Origin: Trichaptum fuscoviolaceum | Lineage: Eukaryota; Basidiomycota; Agaricomycetes; Hymenochaetales; Trichaptaceae | DNA length: 64,000 bases | Reading direction: 5' to 3' | Assembly: GCA_910574455.1 (NCBI GenBank) | Contig: CAJSYZ010000008.1 | Location: 2,048,707-2,112,706, forward strand | In this document: positions 34,554-49,925 of the stretch, piece by piece | How positions within the stretch are numbered: position 1 is the first letter of the stretch | Layout of the letters: the number at the start of each line of letters is the position of its first letter | The notes under the pieces: generated by a model | What the model saw: only the letters and a program-made list of their open reading frames with translations | What the model was told of the DNA's origin: nothing | Database searches by the model: none | Made by a program: the position numbers and the translations under genes

Positions 34554-36117
34554 ATGTCGGATCTATATCGCTCAGCAATTGGCGCTAGGTTGAACAAGCT
34601 GCCTCATCTACAGGCCGTAGCCCCGTCCGATGTCGATGACGAGGAAGACGAGACAGACGACATTGGTGAACTTCCGTCAATGCCGCCTCCTGGCGGGTGA
34701 GCTCACCCTTCAATGAGCATGCGGTTGTCCTTTCGAGTCTCAACGATTCGGCAATCACTACAGGTCGTTCGTTAGAACTCTAGCAGGCTCGCGAGCAAGG
34801 CGAGCACCTAATGCAGAATACGCCCCGATGTCCGCCGCAGGCTACTTTCAGCAAGCAGTAGAGGTGTCGGTCGAAGCATCACAGCTTAGCTTTCGAGTGT
34901 ACTACACTCCTCCAACTTCCACTGATGGGACTGTGATGGTCTGCCATCATGGTGCTGGCTATTCTGGCCTTAGCTTTGCGTGTTTTGCGAAGGAGGTTAC
35001 GAGTATGACGAAAGGGGAGTGTGGCGTGTTGGCGATGGATGCTAGAAGGCACGGTGTGTCACAAGCTATATTCAATTGTGAATGCATTTTATTGATACTA
35101 CTTTTAATAGGCAAAACCAAGCCATTAAACGAGACGGTGTCCGACGAGAACCTGTCCGTCGATGTCCTTGCCAATGACGCATACAATCTGCTTCGCACCA
35201 TATTTTCTGATCCAACCAAGGCGCCATCGCTTCTCGTATGCCTTACTATGCTTGCTATTTGCTAAGCCAATGAAGACTGAGAACTAAAATAGCTGGTGGG
35301 CCATAGCATGGGTGGTTCTGTCCTCGTCCGGGCGTGCCCCATGCTTCAGGAAAATAAATACCGTATAACCGGTGTTGCCGTTTTGGACGTCGTCGAAGGT
35401 ATACATATAAAGCGTATGCGATATGCATCTTGCTATATCTCACTCACAAGAAATCTGCAGGGTCGGCCTTGGAAGCTTTACCGCACATGCACAGACTTTT
35501 GGACAGCAGACCGGACGGTTTCGAAAGCATTGAAGAGGCTGTTGAGTGGCAGTATGTCAATCTAACCTGTTCTTCGTGTGTGAAAGCATCGCAATGACGA
35601 CGCTCCCTAGTGTTCAAAACCATACTATTAAAAATCCACTCTCTGCATGCATATCTGTCCCCTCCCTTTTCGTCCCCTCAGATGGGAAGGATAAGGCGCA
35701 CGCGTACAAATGGCGGACTCCTTTAAGATCGACGGCTCCGTACTGGGAAAGTATGTCACAGAGGATCGTTCCCATCTGGTCGCCTCAGCTAGCTAATCGG
35801 TCTTATCGTAGGTTGGTTCCAGGGACTGTCTAGCAGGTTTCTGGTTGTCCGAGCTGCCCGACTTCTCGTTCTTGCTGGGACAGACAGACTAGACAAGGAA
35901 CTCATGATCGGCCAGATGCAAGGGAAATTCCAAATGGTAGTTGTACCGGATACGGGGCACATGATACACGAGGTATGTAGGATTGAATAGTGAAGCAAGT
36001 ATCCCCACTGATGCACCGATCCAGGATAATCCGACCAGGCTAGCTGAGATCCTAGTGGAATTTTGGAGACGGAATGAAAAGGTAGTTGTTGGAGTGAAGA
36101 AGGTAGGAGAGTTGTAG
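34554..36117 (+). CDS. PPE1: Protein phosphatase 2A methylesterase (PME-1/Ppe1)
   Basis: Removes the C-terminal methyl ester from the PP2A catalytic subunit. Start [17 protein letters not shown]; an acidic linker; then [20 protein letters not shown] with [10 protein letters not shown]. The alpha/beta-hydrolase core follows: [48 protein letters not shown] and the nucleophile elbow [15 protein letters not shown], where S is catalytic. Then [39 protein letters not shown] (acid) and [14 protein letters not shown] (catalytic His). At least eight introns, about 400 residues. The stop at 36115-36117 is only 66 bases from the converging RIX7 stop. Confidence 0.93.
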
Positions 36118-36183
36118 TTCGATACAATATGAGATTGTACAATATGTGCAATATGTATGAGTAGATTTATCTTCCCCGACTCA

Positions 36184-39019
<2,836 letters not shown>

Positions 39020-39107
39020 CTACAGTAAGTCTTTGGAGTTGAACTTCCATTTACTACTATTCCACGTCTTGTCAATCCCTCACTCTAATCCAACTTGTTC
39101 CTCAAGC

Positions 39108-39462
39108 ATGGGATGGCTCTCATGGTCGGGAAATGGATCAGAGGCGAAACCTCCGGATAGGCAGGATAGGAAAAAATGCTGGGAGAGCAGAGATGCTTAT
39201 TTCTCGTGCCTGGATGTGGCTGGTGTCCTCAAACCCGGGGATGAAGGGAAGGCATGCACAGAGCAGCTGAAGGGTTACGAGAAGAACTGCGCAAGGAGCT
39301 GGGTGCGTTTATCTTTGCACAGATTCATCTACCCTTGCTTAATCGGAAAGGCAGATCGATTACTTCAACCAACGTCGGGTATTGGCAGAACAACAAAAGG
39401 AATCATTAGCCATGGTCCAAGCTCAGGCCAATGAAGCACGATCAAGGGCTGAATCCCGTTAG
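39108..39462 (+). CDS. COA6: Cytochrome c oxidase assembly factor COA6
   Basis: A small intermembrane-space protein needed for copper delivery to Cox2. Two exons are joined across a GTGCGT...GGCAG intron. The twin-cysteine motifs are intact: C-x9-C in KKCWESRDAYFSCLD and C-x10-C in ACTEQLKGYEKNCARSW, the pattern particular to COA6. The C-terminus is IDYFNQRRVLAEQQKESLAM followed by a polar helix ending AESR. The start MGWLSWSG (39108) precedes the domain by about 24 residues. About 100 residues. It shares a very short divergent promoter with RIX7. Confidence 0.92.
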
Positions 39463-40407
39463 CAGCCGAGTGATGTCTCCGGAGCGTTGCTTTGGACACG
39501 GTTCTTGAGTTAAGGGATACGATCAACATCAACTTTTCAGCCAGCACGTTTACGACAATCGCACAGGTATCGGATTTACCTCCGCGCATGCTGTCCATTC
39601 GATCCACGACCAAAAGTGCATCAATTGTATTGACAGCGTGACGAACTCTATCGCATCACTACGCCTTATAGGGTTGTTCATACCTTTTTTATTTTACAGA
39701 CGAAGTGAAATACATCTCAACTCAATCATTCGAAGTATGTCATCAGTAGATTTCTCATTCATGTATCTTTTGACCCTTCATACAAACGTTAGAACCTACT
39801 TTATCTGGCCGTGCAGATCGTATAAATACCATTGTTTTTGGAAGAGTGATGGTGAAAAGGACAGAAACCGTGTTCTGGACGCTGATGGCTCCGGTAAGGT
39901 TTTAAGAAGCCGTTCCAAGTTCTGTGCCTCGTAACACTCTTGATAACAAAGGTTGAATGTGATCGGATTGCAATCTTCGAAGGGCAGGACACGCAAATGA
40001 TCATGATATTGATGATTGTCGCGAGTATATATTACCGATTCATATAGTACGAGCCGATCACATAGTCATCCTAGGATCGGAAGGAGAATTTCGAAGTTCT
40101 TGATCTAATACAGCTACTAATCAAAGCGGTCCACGGTACGATGGAGGGCGCACCGATCTCTCGATTCCATCGGATGTCGAAGGAGGGTCCATACTTCGTG
40201 CAAGCATTCTCAACATCCTCTCCAGAGCTGATTGATCTTGAGAAGGTACTCGATTCATGTGTCTATCGGAGGATGACAACGGGATGGCAGGTGTATCTAT
40301 GTACGATATACGTCAGCACTAGCTGATTGTCAGGAGGACATGCACTGACCGTTAGATCCTGTCGAATCTGGGCTGTCACTTCTCTTCTCACTGCTGATGC
40401 TCTCCTC
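39463..40407. other. Intergenic region between COA6 and the convergent membrane-protein gene
   Basis: 945 bases with only short ORFs. A 16-residue stretch at about 40045-40107 (ADHIVILGSEGEF) resembles the strand after Walker B in ABCC transporters, but nothing around it supports a transporter gene. No repeat or RNA gene was seen. Confidence 0.35.
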
Positions 40408-41822
40408 CTATTTTACAGAGCAAAAATAAACGGGCGGACAAAGAAAATCTCTGGCATGACGTACGTCGATCCTATATGGTGTCAATGTCTCCTCTTTTTG
40501 TCGGAGCAAACGAGGAGCTAGGTTATGCAGGCGAAGGCCTTTAAAGAAACGGTCAAGGAAACGCATGCGTTTTCTTCTCATCCACCAGATTATTAACACG
40601 AATATTGCGACTGAGAAGACCGATATCAGTACGTATGCGGCGATTATACCGGCGTGTGGTTTAATCGGACTGTCATTTTTGGCACTGAGAAAGGATTAAG
40701 ACAGAAACCATCTTGGATAAATTCGAAACATACGACGGCGTTTCCTTCACGGACCTCACGTCTCCCGTATCAAAGTTGTATAGCTCCACTCTACTAATAG
40801 CAAGCTGCTTCCCGTCAGCGAGATTAGTGATCTGCATGGTACAATTTTTAAATCGGTCCAGTCCATCTCGATAGAACAGTAGCGTATCCTGGAATGATCT
40901 AGTCGTAGACGCATTGAACGTTTGCAACGTGTCGTTAATGAACTAAGAAGAGTAAGTAACGGACTTGCAGTGGGTTTCTTAATTATTTAGCTTTAACTCA
41001 CAACGGAGTATATGCCACTTGATGCGTTTGTTGGACCATACACGGCCACTGCCCTTGTTGCGAAATTGAGGTATGCCAGGTCTCCGAGTGATGTAGTGGT
41101 TTGCACCACGGAGTCCGGGTCTGAAGGGCGGCTTTCTTCACCCTTCTTATTGTGCCAGATGCCCCTGTATTGGAACATCGAATTCTGGCTACCTTGTACC
41201 AATGTACCCGGGGTTGACTGCCTAATGTATACTCGTTAGTAGTTTTACCAGGGTTTGAGAAGATAAAGACTACACATACGTGCTATTGACCTGCGATGTT
41301 AACACTGCTCCAGTAAAGCTGAGCACATCCGACGGAGAATTTGGCGTCGCTGTAAGAGTGACATTATGCGACCCTCGCTTGTCATTCGATTTCGATACGG
41401 AGAAAAGAACGCCTTCTGGTGTATGCGTTTGTTTCTGCGATTTTCCATCGTATGTAACAGTATACGAACAGTTCGCGCTGCCGTATAGGGTAATCCCCGT
41501 CCCTGTGAGAGTAATCAGTTACAAACTACAGGGTATTCTAATTGTTTGTAGGATGCCCTACCAAAGAATTCTATGCTGACACTTGCTCCATGCATGGAAG
41601 TTACATGATTCGTCGTGTTTAAAGGCCTTCCACTAATATTCTGTGTTCCGACGTCGCCATCGTTAGTGAGTAAGTGCCAACCAAGAGAGGGATCCAGCCC
41701 TTCAGCTGTTACATAGTTAGTCATTTATAAATATAGACTTATGTGGACTTACAGAGTGGCTCATAGCGAAAGAGTGGACTTGCGTCGTCGATCGTGAAGT
41801 TCCACGTCTGTGGGCCAGCCAT
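40408..41822 (-). CDS. Single-pass membrane protein with extracellular beta-sandwich-like modules (Agaricomycete family)
   Basis: Exons from MAGPQTWNFTIDDASPLFRY run into the first module, with AEGLDPSLGWHLL, then RPLNTTNHVTSMHGASVSIE, then TGITLYGSANCSYTVTYDGK. Next is a second similar module (GIWHNKKGEESRPSD, FATRAVAVYGPTNASSGIYS, then TLQTFNASTTRSFQDTLLFY and TMQITNLADGKQLAISRVEL). A transmembrane helix follows (AAYVLISVFSVAIFVLIIWW) and a basic cytoplasmic tail. Many N-x-S/T sites fit an exported ectodomain. This architecture is common in mushrooms and its function is unknown. The N-terminus has no obvious signal peptide, so topology is inferred. Last-exon splicing, and therefore the exact stop, is less certain. 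Confidence 0.7.
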
Positions 41823-42562
41823 AGTAAGCGGTCAGGATCGGTGAGGGGGGTATCATTTGCTTACCTCTCGGTATATAGAGAGCAAGACTCTACTATGCCC
41901 CAGGTACCGGAGGTATTTACGGCAATAATAAGCTGCACCTTTGATAGCTTGATCGTTAGGAGCGTTGGAAAGGTGTTCGGCTAAGCAGGTGAACATCAGT
42001 TGAAACGCAACGATTACATGGCTATCCCCGTATATCGAATCGTTGCGAGGCCGTCGTTGAGATCAGAAAGCACTTCAGCCTTCCTTTTGCATGATGCTTT
42101 GGGCTAAGATCACCGCTTCATCATTCTGGTCTCTTTCATCATTGTTCTCGGTGCAGCGGTCACATAAGGCGATGGACCTGGGAGTCTTTCGACGTTCGAT
42201 TCTGAATTTTCGGCATGTGGGACGATAAACAGCAGTTCTTGCAGGCAATGTTTGTTGTTTGCAGCTTGGTAGCTTTGTATCGTTTGCACTTTGGTCGAAT
42301 TCATATACGTACTTTTAGTGATTGCCAGTGGAATCTGGATGAGAAGGTTAGAAGCAATTTGAACGTCGATCATCCACTGTGTCACACATCTCCCTTTTTA
42401 GGGCAGATCATCAATCTGTCACAGTCACTTGAAATAAGACCTCCGAGTCATGGCTACAACGCGTGCCAAGCGCACCACGCTACTACCACGGGTGACGACA
42501 ACTCAAACAAACGCGCCGTTCACCTCCTAAGAGATATTTAATAACTGCTGAACATCCATGTA
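41823..42562. other. Divergent promoter region upstream of the TBC gene
   Basis: 740 bases between divergent starts. A 26-codon frame begins at the ATG at 42449 (MATTRAKRTT) and ends before the TBC start. It may be an upstream ORF or an alternative first exon, since GTGACG lies near its middle. Other ORFs look random. Confidence 0.4.
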
Positions 42563-42563
42563 A
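42558..42563 (+). promoter_or_regulatory. Start-stop upstream ORF overlapping the TBC start codon
   Basis: The sequence ATGTAATG places a minimal ATG-TAA frame whose last base is the first base of the TBC gene ATG at 42563. Start-stop elements of this kind can stall or recycle ribosomes. The effect here is inference. Confidence 0.5.
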
Positions 42564-45500
42564 TGTCCTCGACTCCAAGCACTCCTGCTGTGTCGAACTT
42601 CGCCAGCAGTCATCCTCTTTCACCTGAATTACAACCATCGACCGGTCGACGGGCCCGAGGCCGAACCCACAATGAGGATGAAGATACACGGCCTAATACA
42701 AACTACTTTACTTTGAAAGCGCAAGCAGAGCAAGCAAGTAAAGGGACATACTTGAGCGAATGGGCTGCATCGAAGCGCGATGACTGGGACATCGGAGATA
42801 GGGAGATGCGGAGAGGGATATCATCACGGACGGTCATGAAGGAGGATGTAAACCCGCTTCATGAAGACCGGAGCAAATCAAAACCCATATTTATCGTTAA
42901 TCCAGCTCACAGTGGGACCCAATCTATGATGGGATCAACGACGAGCCCGCAGGTGGGACATTCTTTGCCTTCCGCAGAGGGTGAAGCCTTAGGGACTGCC
43001 GCGGTCACTCAGGTACTGGAGACTAAGTGGCATGAGCTTTCAGATCAATTAATCGAGGCTACCATAGCACAGCATGATCATGGATCAGGGCAATCCGCAA
43101 CCTATTTCCCAACTCTTCGTGCGTTGTCGGCTGCCTTGGAAGATACTTTATCAGAATGCCGAACTCTGGAAGTTACTCTGGCTTCAATGCAGGCGAAAGA
43201 GAAAGAACGCTTTGAGCAAGCCGAGCAATTTATTTCGAGGCTGTCTTCATCGGAACAGCCCACAGCTCGACGTGTTCTGGACATTTTCACACCTTCATCG
43301 TATGAGTTCTCCCCGAAGGTGACCAAGCGCCCCAGCTATACGGTGACTCTATTTATATGAACATTTCTAATCCTCTCCTAACCAGTTTACCGTTTAGTCA
43401 CTTTCTCAATCCCTCAATGATGCGCTGACGGATGATGTGGATGTCAAGTCCGTATACAAACATAATGAAGGCCACGAGCACGTTGACGTCCCTAGTACCA
43501 TCCTCGAAGATGTATCTGTTTCGACGAGGCAATCAGCACTCTTGGAAGACATCTCCGTCATGAACTCGGAGTCAATGATGTCTAAGAGCCTTCCGAGCAG
43601 TATTTCCAGTGGCCCTCTCTTGCATACGCCGCCCGAGAAGTCACCCGCGTTGGGGAAGTGGATGTCTACTTGGTGGGCAAAGCCAAAACGAGAACGTCCT
43701 GCATTACCAATACCACCCAAAGGCGCTGATACACCTCCTTCCGTACATATATCAGGACAATCAGGTCATGATGCCCCTGAAGAGAGTGAGGTCACCTTGC
43801 GTCCTGAAAAGGTGCGTCGTCATCGGAATAGCAAGAGTGTCTTTGGTAGTTTGGGATTCTCCATCTTGAATCCACCTCTGCCGACTGTATCAAAAAAATC
43901 CACTCCGCCGGGTGAAGAAATTACTTCCGCTGGAACAAGTCCAAATGAAACAGACTGTGCCGTTTCCGTCCGCTCTGTGCGGTCAGCTCGATCGTTCGTC
44001 TCGTCACCGATCCATAGTATCCCACCAACATTGCCTGTTCCTCCTCAACTGAGCCAGTCGGTCGAACTCCCTGAGCCAGATGTTGCAAGCTCCATGTCTC
44101 CTCCTCAGTTGAAAGAAGAGGTTTTGCAGCAGGGTGCGAGCTTACAGGCAATAGCCAATGCGACACGTGTCATGACGAAGGATCCGGCAAGCATTCTTGC
44201 AGATCAGGGTCGTGAGACAAGTGAACTCATCGCTAAGCTTGCTATGGCTCTTGTATCCAATGCCAGAGAGCAGGGTCTTGTTTTCAGAGAAAAGGCTCGC
44301 GAGAGGAGACAACCGAAGTTAAATTCCAGAGAAATCCCAGTCGTGCGAGGGGTAATGGACTTGCCAGCACACGCGGACGTCAAGTCAACGTTAAACAAGA
44401 CTCTCGCTGCTCAGGCGACCACTTCTCGGAAGACGAGGGAGTTTCGGAGTGGGCCTTCCTTCACCGGTCAGTTATTTGGACCGTTCGTCGCGGAGCAACA
44501 GCGCAGATTGTCCAGCGCCATGGAGGCTGTCCAGAAAAGTGCTGGGATCATCCCCTCGAACAAGGCGGCGAACTCATCGCAGAAGGCCAACGGAGATAGT
44601 CCACAAATTCAGCAGCAGAGCGTCCAGAAGCCAAGGTCGGTTCCTTTGGATTCGATCATCCCTGATACGGCAAAACCACCGACGCAATACCTATCAAAGA
44701 GGTATATCTCTTTGACCTCTAAGGACTTCAAGACTTCGGTGCAGATATCGAGCTTGGCGTCGCGTTATTCGATACATCGAGAGGATTTGACTAGTGACCC
44801 TTTGACTGATCGATATGGGTTTCTATACGACATTTGTCAATACGACGCCTTGCTATTGATGCGCGCAGAAGAATGCCGCAACGCTGCTCCTGCCTGCCTG
44901 ACTGGGGTAAAGATAGCGGACCGCCGTGAGGAGGACGATTGGTCGGATGACCCTGAGTCGCAGAAGCTTACGATCGACGTAGTAAAAGGCGCTTGCGATT
45001 GTGAGGAAGAGAGTCTGGAGACTGAACGAAGAGCAAGGTCCGTTGAAAAGGAATCCTCCCGTTCGAGTCGTTCTCAATCCATGGCGGATGAAGCTGGATC
45101 TCCTTCCCTCAAGCGCAGCTCTTCCGTGCTTTCAAACAGGAGAAGGTCTGGAACCGTTACAAGTAGTGCCGCTCCTCCAAGTGTTAGGCCATCTTCATCT
45201 ATTTTGACTATCAATTATGACTCGCCAAAACATATCTGCGAGAAGCGGATCCGACACATGCTGCACCAACTGACCGAAATTCATGACCAACAACAAGAAA
45301 GTCGGAAGAAGGCTTGGGATGTATTCTTCAAACAAAGAAGCAAATCCAGGACTAAATACCAACCATCGAGTAATTCTATGGCAAACAATTCAGGAGGCGC
45401 CGCTGCGATTCTTGGCCTGGGGACAGAGGTCGATGAAGAGGAGTTGACGCACAATGAAGGGTTAATTGGTCTAAACGACATGGGTAGATCATTAAGCCGT

Positions 45501-46494
45501 GATGAACGAAGGGAGCTTGAGCGCCTTCTGCGAAACGGAGTACCTCTTGTCTATAGGTCAAAGATCTGGTTGGAATGCAGCGGCGCCCTGGAGCTCATGG
45601 AACCCGGTACCTTCAATGATCTTCTCAATAGTCAGCAAGCCGACGCAAGTGTTCTTGCGGAGATCGAGAAAGATGTTGGGAGGACGATGCCACTGAACGT
45701 CTTCTTCGGTGGTGATGGTCCTGGGATAGACAAACTCCGGAGAGTTCTGACTGCTTATAGCAGGTAAGCTTGGTCAGCTCTGCCATTCGATTATTCCTTT
45801 CTCATAGTCTCATCAGACGCAACCCTGCTGTTGGTTATTGTCAAGGCATGAATCTTGTCACATCTACACTTCTTTTGGTTTACGGTAATGAAGAAGAAGC
45901 ATTCTGGGTCCTTTCCGCTATTATAGAACGCATTCTCCCTGGCGATTTCTTTTCTCCTTCTCTTTTGGTCTCTCGTGCATGTCCAATGGTATTAATGGAT
46001 TTTGTTCGGGATCATTTATCGACCCTTCACTCACATCTGACGGAACTTGGAGTCGACCTTCCCGCCATCTGTTTCTCTTGGTTTTTGTCTCTTTTCACGG
46101 ACTGTCTGCCTGTGGAGGTATGTTTCCAGGAACTTATAAAGCTGGAAAAAAAACGTTAATGAGAAGTTTAGACACTTTTCCGAGTCTGGGACATGTTTTT
46201 CGTTGATGGTCTAGACGTGCTTTTCCGTATTGCTTTCAGTATACTCAAGGAAAGTGAACAAGAGCTCCTATGTTGTCAGTCTATTTCGGCGGTTTACATC
46301 GCTCTGGAAAGCATCCCAACTCGCATGTGGGAAGCTGACCGACTTCTTCAGGTAAGTTTGTCTGGTTAATCAAGAAAAACTTATTTACTCATTGAAGCAA
46401 ACAGTCAGAGGCTGATCTTCGCAGCACTATGGTGCATACTGACATCGTTAAGCGACGCAACGCACATGTCAAGGCTCTCTGCGAATTATTATGA
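42563..46494 (+). CDS. TBC-domain Rab GTPase-activating protein
   Basis: Accelerates GTP hydrolysis on a Rab. A very long N-terminal region (about 950 residues) is mostly polar and S/P-rich, with one helix-rich stretch (LRALSAALEDTLSECRTLEV...EQFISRLSSSEQ). The TBC domain begins near RRELERLLRNGVPLVYRSKI. The arginine-finger motif is IEKDVGRTMPLNVFFGGDGP (I-x-x-D-x-x-R) and the glutamine finger is AVGYCQGMNLVTSTLLLVYG. Then LPAICFSWFLSLFTDCLPVE, LFRVWDMFFVDGLDVLFRIA and ESIPTRMWEADRLLQ. Both catalytic fingers are intact. Introns include 43343-43397 and four near the 3' end. It ends HVKALCELL, TGA 46492-46494. Mammalian TBC1D8/GRTP-like proteins share the core; the precise Rab is unknown. Confidence 0.88.
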
Positions 46495-47515
46495 TACTTT
46501 GCTATCGCTATTGAATATCTGTTTTTTTTTTTGCTAAGACATTGGCATACTTGCATATTGCACCATTATATAGACTGTATATGTTATACCCGCGACTTTG
46601 TAGCAATATTGTACACTCATTAAGCGACTTAGTAATGTATGAAAATGTATGGCATATTAGATAGAGCAAAATGTTTTAATGAACTAGTTACATGTTCGAA
46701 TGTCGATGATTGAGTGTAAACGCGTAACTATCAGAACTTGAAATGCTTAAGTGAGAATGTTCCACCTTATCTGCAAGCAGTTTTGTGTTCGATTGTTTTT
46801 GACGTATGGTCCACACGCATTGAGTGAGCTGTATGCACTGCGGATGCGGAGCAGTGGCGATATACATAGAGAACACTATTGTGTGTATCCCGTAGAGCGA
46901 CATACTTGATTTGAGTTCCCGACTTGACTCTGGGAGATGCATACCAGTCAGCGCGTCAACAATCGATGGATTTCTACTCGAGCATATTCAAACAGGCGAA
47001 CAAACAATCGGATATTCTATATCGGTTTATAGTTGCCCACAATCTCAATATCGCACTATAAGGAAAAAGCAAGTCAATCAGTTACAAAATAATTTATGAG
47101 TCGAATGATCTAACGAGTTTGCCACCTTCAACACTGTCATGCTGTGTTGTGATATGACTGCTTTATGTGCACCAGCGGAGTATTATGTGGTCGATTTACG
47201 TTGACAGCACTGTAAGAGCTGCGGATACGAAGAAGGAGCCGGTTACAAAGTATGCTGTGGAGGATACTCTGCGGACTGTATGTCGCAGAATGTGATCAGC
47301 TACGAGTCGCTACTTTTCGCGAAGTCGACCTTACATGAGTAAAAAACCACTGAGTGTTGTCTAGAGAATGACGTCAAAATAAAGCAGATCGATTGATCTA
47401 ATAGGGCTCTTACAGATGCGAAGCGGAGAACCAGCATGTTCACGATGGTCGTTGCTTTTGTTTTTTCCGTGACGTCAGCTATGAGCCGGAGATCTTTGAT
47501 TTCTTCATTACATAC
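46495..47515. other. Intergenic region without a supported gene
   Basis: About 1 kb between the convergent TBC and DUF6533 genes. It begins with a poly-T run (46521-46532) and AT-rich sequence, probably the TBC 3' end. Exon-like pieces at 47400-47510 on the minus strand might extend the DUF6533 gene. No repeat was recognised. Confidence 0.4.
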
Positions 47516-48877
47516 CTAGGATACAACAATAGTATACAATTCCTGAATGAACAGAGCTGTTAGATCAAAAGTCAATCTTAGGTTAGAAGGATCCGTACCG
47601 TCTTTGTACATGCTACTCATCATGTTATTGACGGTCTTGTAGGACCGGACTGGCATGGCCTTCAGCCTTGTGAATAGATAAAAATGGGGCGTTGAGTATC
47701 TCACAGTGTATGAATGCCCGGATCAACAGTAAGGCAAGATTTACTGGAGGTAATTGGACGAGTTAGATTCGGCGAACCTTGACACACCTTCAAGTCAATG
47801 ATGATTACTCACTAGTTTCCGCACATACAAGGATAGCGAGCGACACCCACTCAATGCGGTCGGAGAAGATGAGTATGCACCCGGAATGGAACAGGTGAAC
47901 GGGTGACACTAAAAGAAGGTTCATCTATGCATTTCATAAGAGTTCTAGAGCTCACTTACCTTCAGTCGCGATGAGGAAGCGAGTTGTTGTGTATAAAGTG
48001 CCAATCACCGAACTCTGTCCAATTAAATTAGTGTTTTGTCTGTTCGCATTGAGGGAGAATGCTCACACTCAGAATAGTACAGAGAAACAGGAGTATAAAA
48101 CGGTTTTGTCCCCAGACTGCGTATGTCCGCATGAAAAGGAATGCTAGTGTGGCCACCAATCAGCTATGTTTCAATCACACCTCTCTCGTTCATCGTCACC
48201 TTCGGCGAAATAGTATCCAGATAAAGTGAAGGCTGCCCGGAGCATTGTAAGTCACCAATTAGAAATGTATAACCCACGACATTAGATACCTCCAGTTGTG
48301 ATGAATAATTGTTTACATGTCTTCGATATAATGTTTAGATACCGGAGCAAAGGACAACCAGCGAGATCATACCGGATAATCAGAGTCAGGTACGATTGCT
48401 GCATACCTTTGAGCATATAATGTCAATGGCAAGCATTTAAACTCACTAAAAGTGCCCACGATGATAGTGACAAAGCAAAAGTATCGGTTCAAGAAGAAAA
48501 TGACTTTCGTAAGAGTGAGCTTTGCTGGCCACATGAGGCGGACCTAGGTATGTAATGATTAATCAACGCGAAGGATTTGATCTTCGGGATGATTTAATCA
48601 CCTCGTCATCGAGTGTAATGAGATATTCATAACACTATTTGGTGTAGTTAAAATCGAAGTTCTGGATGGCTGAAGTTTCGAAGTATACCAGTAAAGCGAA
48701 TGTTGCAACTTAACAAATGAATTTTGTCAGCTGCTTGAATGATCTTGCACGGCTACTCACTTGTCGTATACTGTAATAAACGATCAGCTAGAAGGTAACA
48801 TATTCGTAAGGTGAGTCACTCACTCGGACTGCCATCGCCTGTTCAGCGATCACAGGAAGTTCTTCTATAAGACTCAT
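47516..48877 (-). CDS. DUF6533 multi-pass membrane protein
   Basis: The assembled N-terminus is MSLIEELPVIAEQAMAVRVT, then DRLLQYTTIATFALLCYEYL, then ITLDDEVRLMWPAKLTLTKV and IFFLNRYFCFVTIIVGTF. This is the DUF6533 signature (YxYLxTLDDEVxxxW, FFLNRY). Later exons give FTLSGYYFAEAFLFMRTYAV, WGQNRFILLFLCTILS, VHLFHSGCILIFSDRIEWVS, and FYLFTRLKAMPVRSYKTVNN with SSMYKDG. Together they form the repeated hydrophobic helices of this seven-helix-like basidiomycete family. Function is unknown. About nine short introns were needed, and the donor after VR is GTGACT. The start chosen is the first ATG (48877); the frame upstream lacks one. The 3' end (ALFIQELYTIVVS) is provisional, since family members are usually longer. 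Confidence 0.65.
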
Positions 48878-49925
48878 AGCTGTAGAGATGCTCGTACTGG
48901 TAGAGGAGCGAGAAATTGTACTGGTAGAGAACCAGGGGGCAGCAGCAGCGAGAAAGAAGGTTGGCACATCCACCTGGGCTTATGATCTGTTGACTTGCAG
49001 TGTGCTACAGCTTCGTCGAGAAGAAAATCATCTCCACGATTGCCTCCTAAATGACTGGGTATCTTCGATATCTACTGATGGTACAGTAAGACAGCCATAG
49101 AAACAGGCATATCCTTGATTCAAGATTGTCCCATGTCACCATATATGGACCTATAGACCGTAGATTGCCTTATAGTGGAGACATTGCGTGTGCAGAAGCG
49201 TGATGGCAGTTTGGCAGCGGGTCCGACGTGAGAGTGAATGAACTCCTTTTACTAAAACGAATCTCTTGATCATACGAAAACAAGCGAGTACGAGATAGGA
49301 CTGCAACTTCTGTAATTTCATAGCATCCGTCACCTGCACGAAGCCTGGGAGAAAACGGAGAAAACTGGCTCAGTCATATCTTCATCACATAGACCTAGAG
49401 AACAAGACATCACAGAGCTACATCTTCCCTCTGATGTGCTTATCCTTTGCAAGCTTTACCAAATGCAATGTGACGAACCCGCAAGCGAACACAGAAGTCG
49501 ATAAATCAGTCGTTTTCGTGTGTTCACTTCGTAGGAGTGTTTGCGAATGGTTTCAACTACATAGCCCAGCGCTTGTAAGCTTAGTCATGATGAGTAGGTG
49601 ACGACGAACATATCTTCTCGGAAATATTAGTAAAATCGGCGAGAGCGAGATGATGGTTAAGAGAAAGAAATTGTAGCCAGAAAATGGCAGGAAAATAGGA
49701 TTATTATCACGTGCCAGTGAAGAAGGTCACACCGTGACTGCCAGTACCTGCCAGTGTGACTGTCTCTTCACCGTGACTGGCACGCAATGTCACAGCCTGA
49801 GTGTCGGCTCGATCGCCGATATGTCCGAAAGCGCGAACCTCTCATAAACATCCAATTTCAGACTCAACGCCGGCCGTGTTTCGCCACGGTCCCAAGGACA
49901 CAACGTCGAGCAGGTGTTGCTCGCC
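48878..49925. other. Intergenic/promoter region upstream of LYS4
   Basis: About 1 kb between divergent starts. No supported gene. It contains the repeat-dense palindrome at 49711-49783, listed separately, about 140 bases before the LYS4 ATG. Short ORFs on either strand show no family features. Confidence 0.45.
49711..49783. repeat. Imperfect 73-bp palindrome with nested direct repeats
   Basis: The ends GTGCCAGT (49711) and ACTGGCAC (49783) are exact inverse complements. Inside them GAAGA pairs with TCTTC and GTCACAC with GTGTGAC. Overlaid on this are direct repeats: ACCGTGACTGCCA (49731-49743) versus ACCGTGACTGGCA (49770-49782), and CTGCCAGT twice near 49738-49755. It lies in the LYS4 promoter. 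It may be a cluster of regulator sites or a remnant of a small inverted-repeat element. Confidence 0.75.

Noticed and set aside
40045..40107. ADHIVILGSEGEF peptide resembling an ABCC transporter strand
   Set aside because: Too short, with no Walker A, signature motif or membrane segments near it.
49395..49412. Minus-strand C-L-V-L followed by stop
   Set aside because: A stop codon immediately precedes the Cys codon in that frame, so no ORF carries it.
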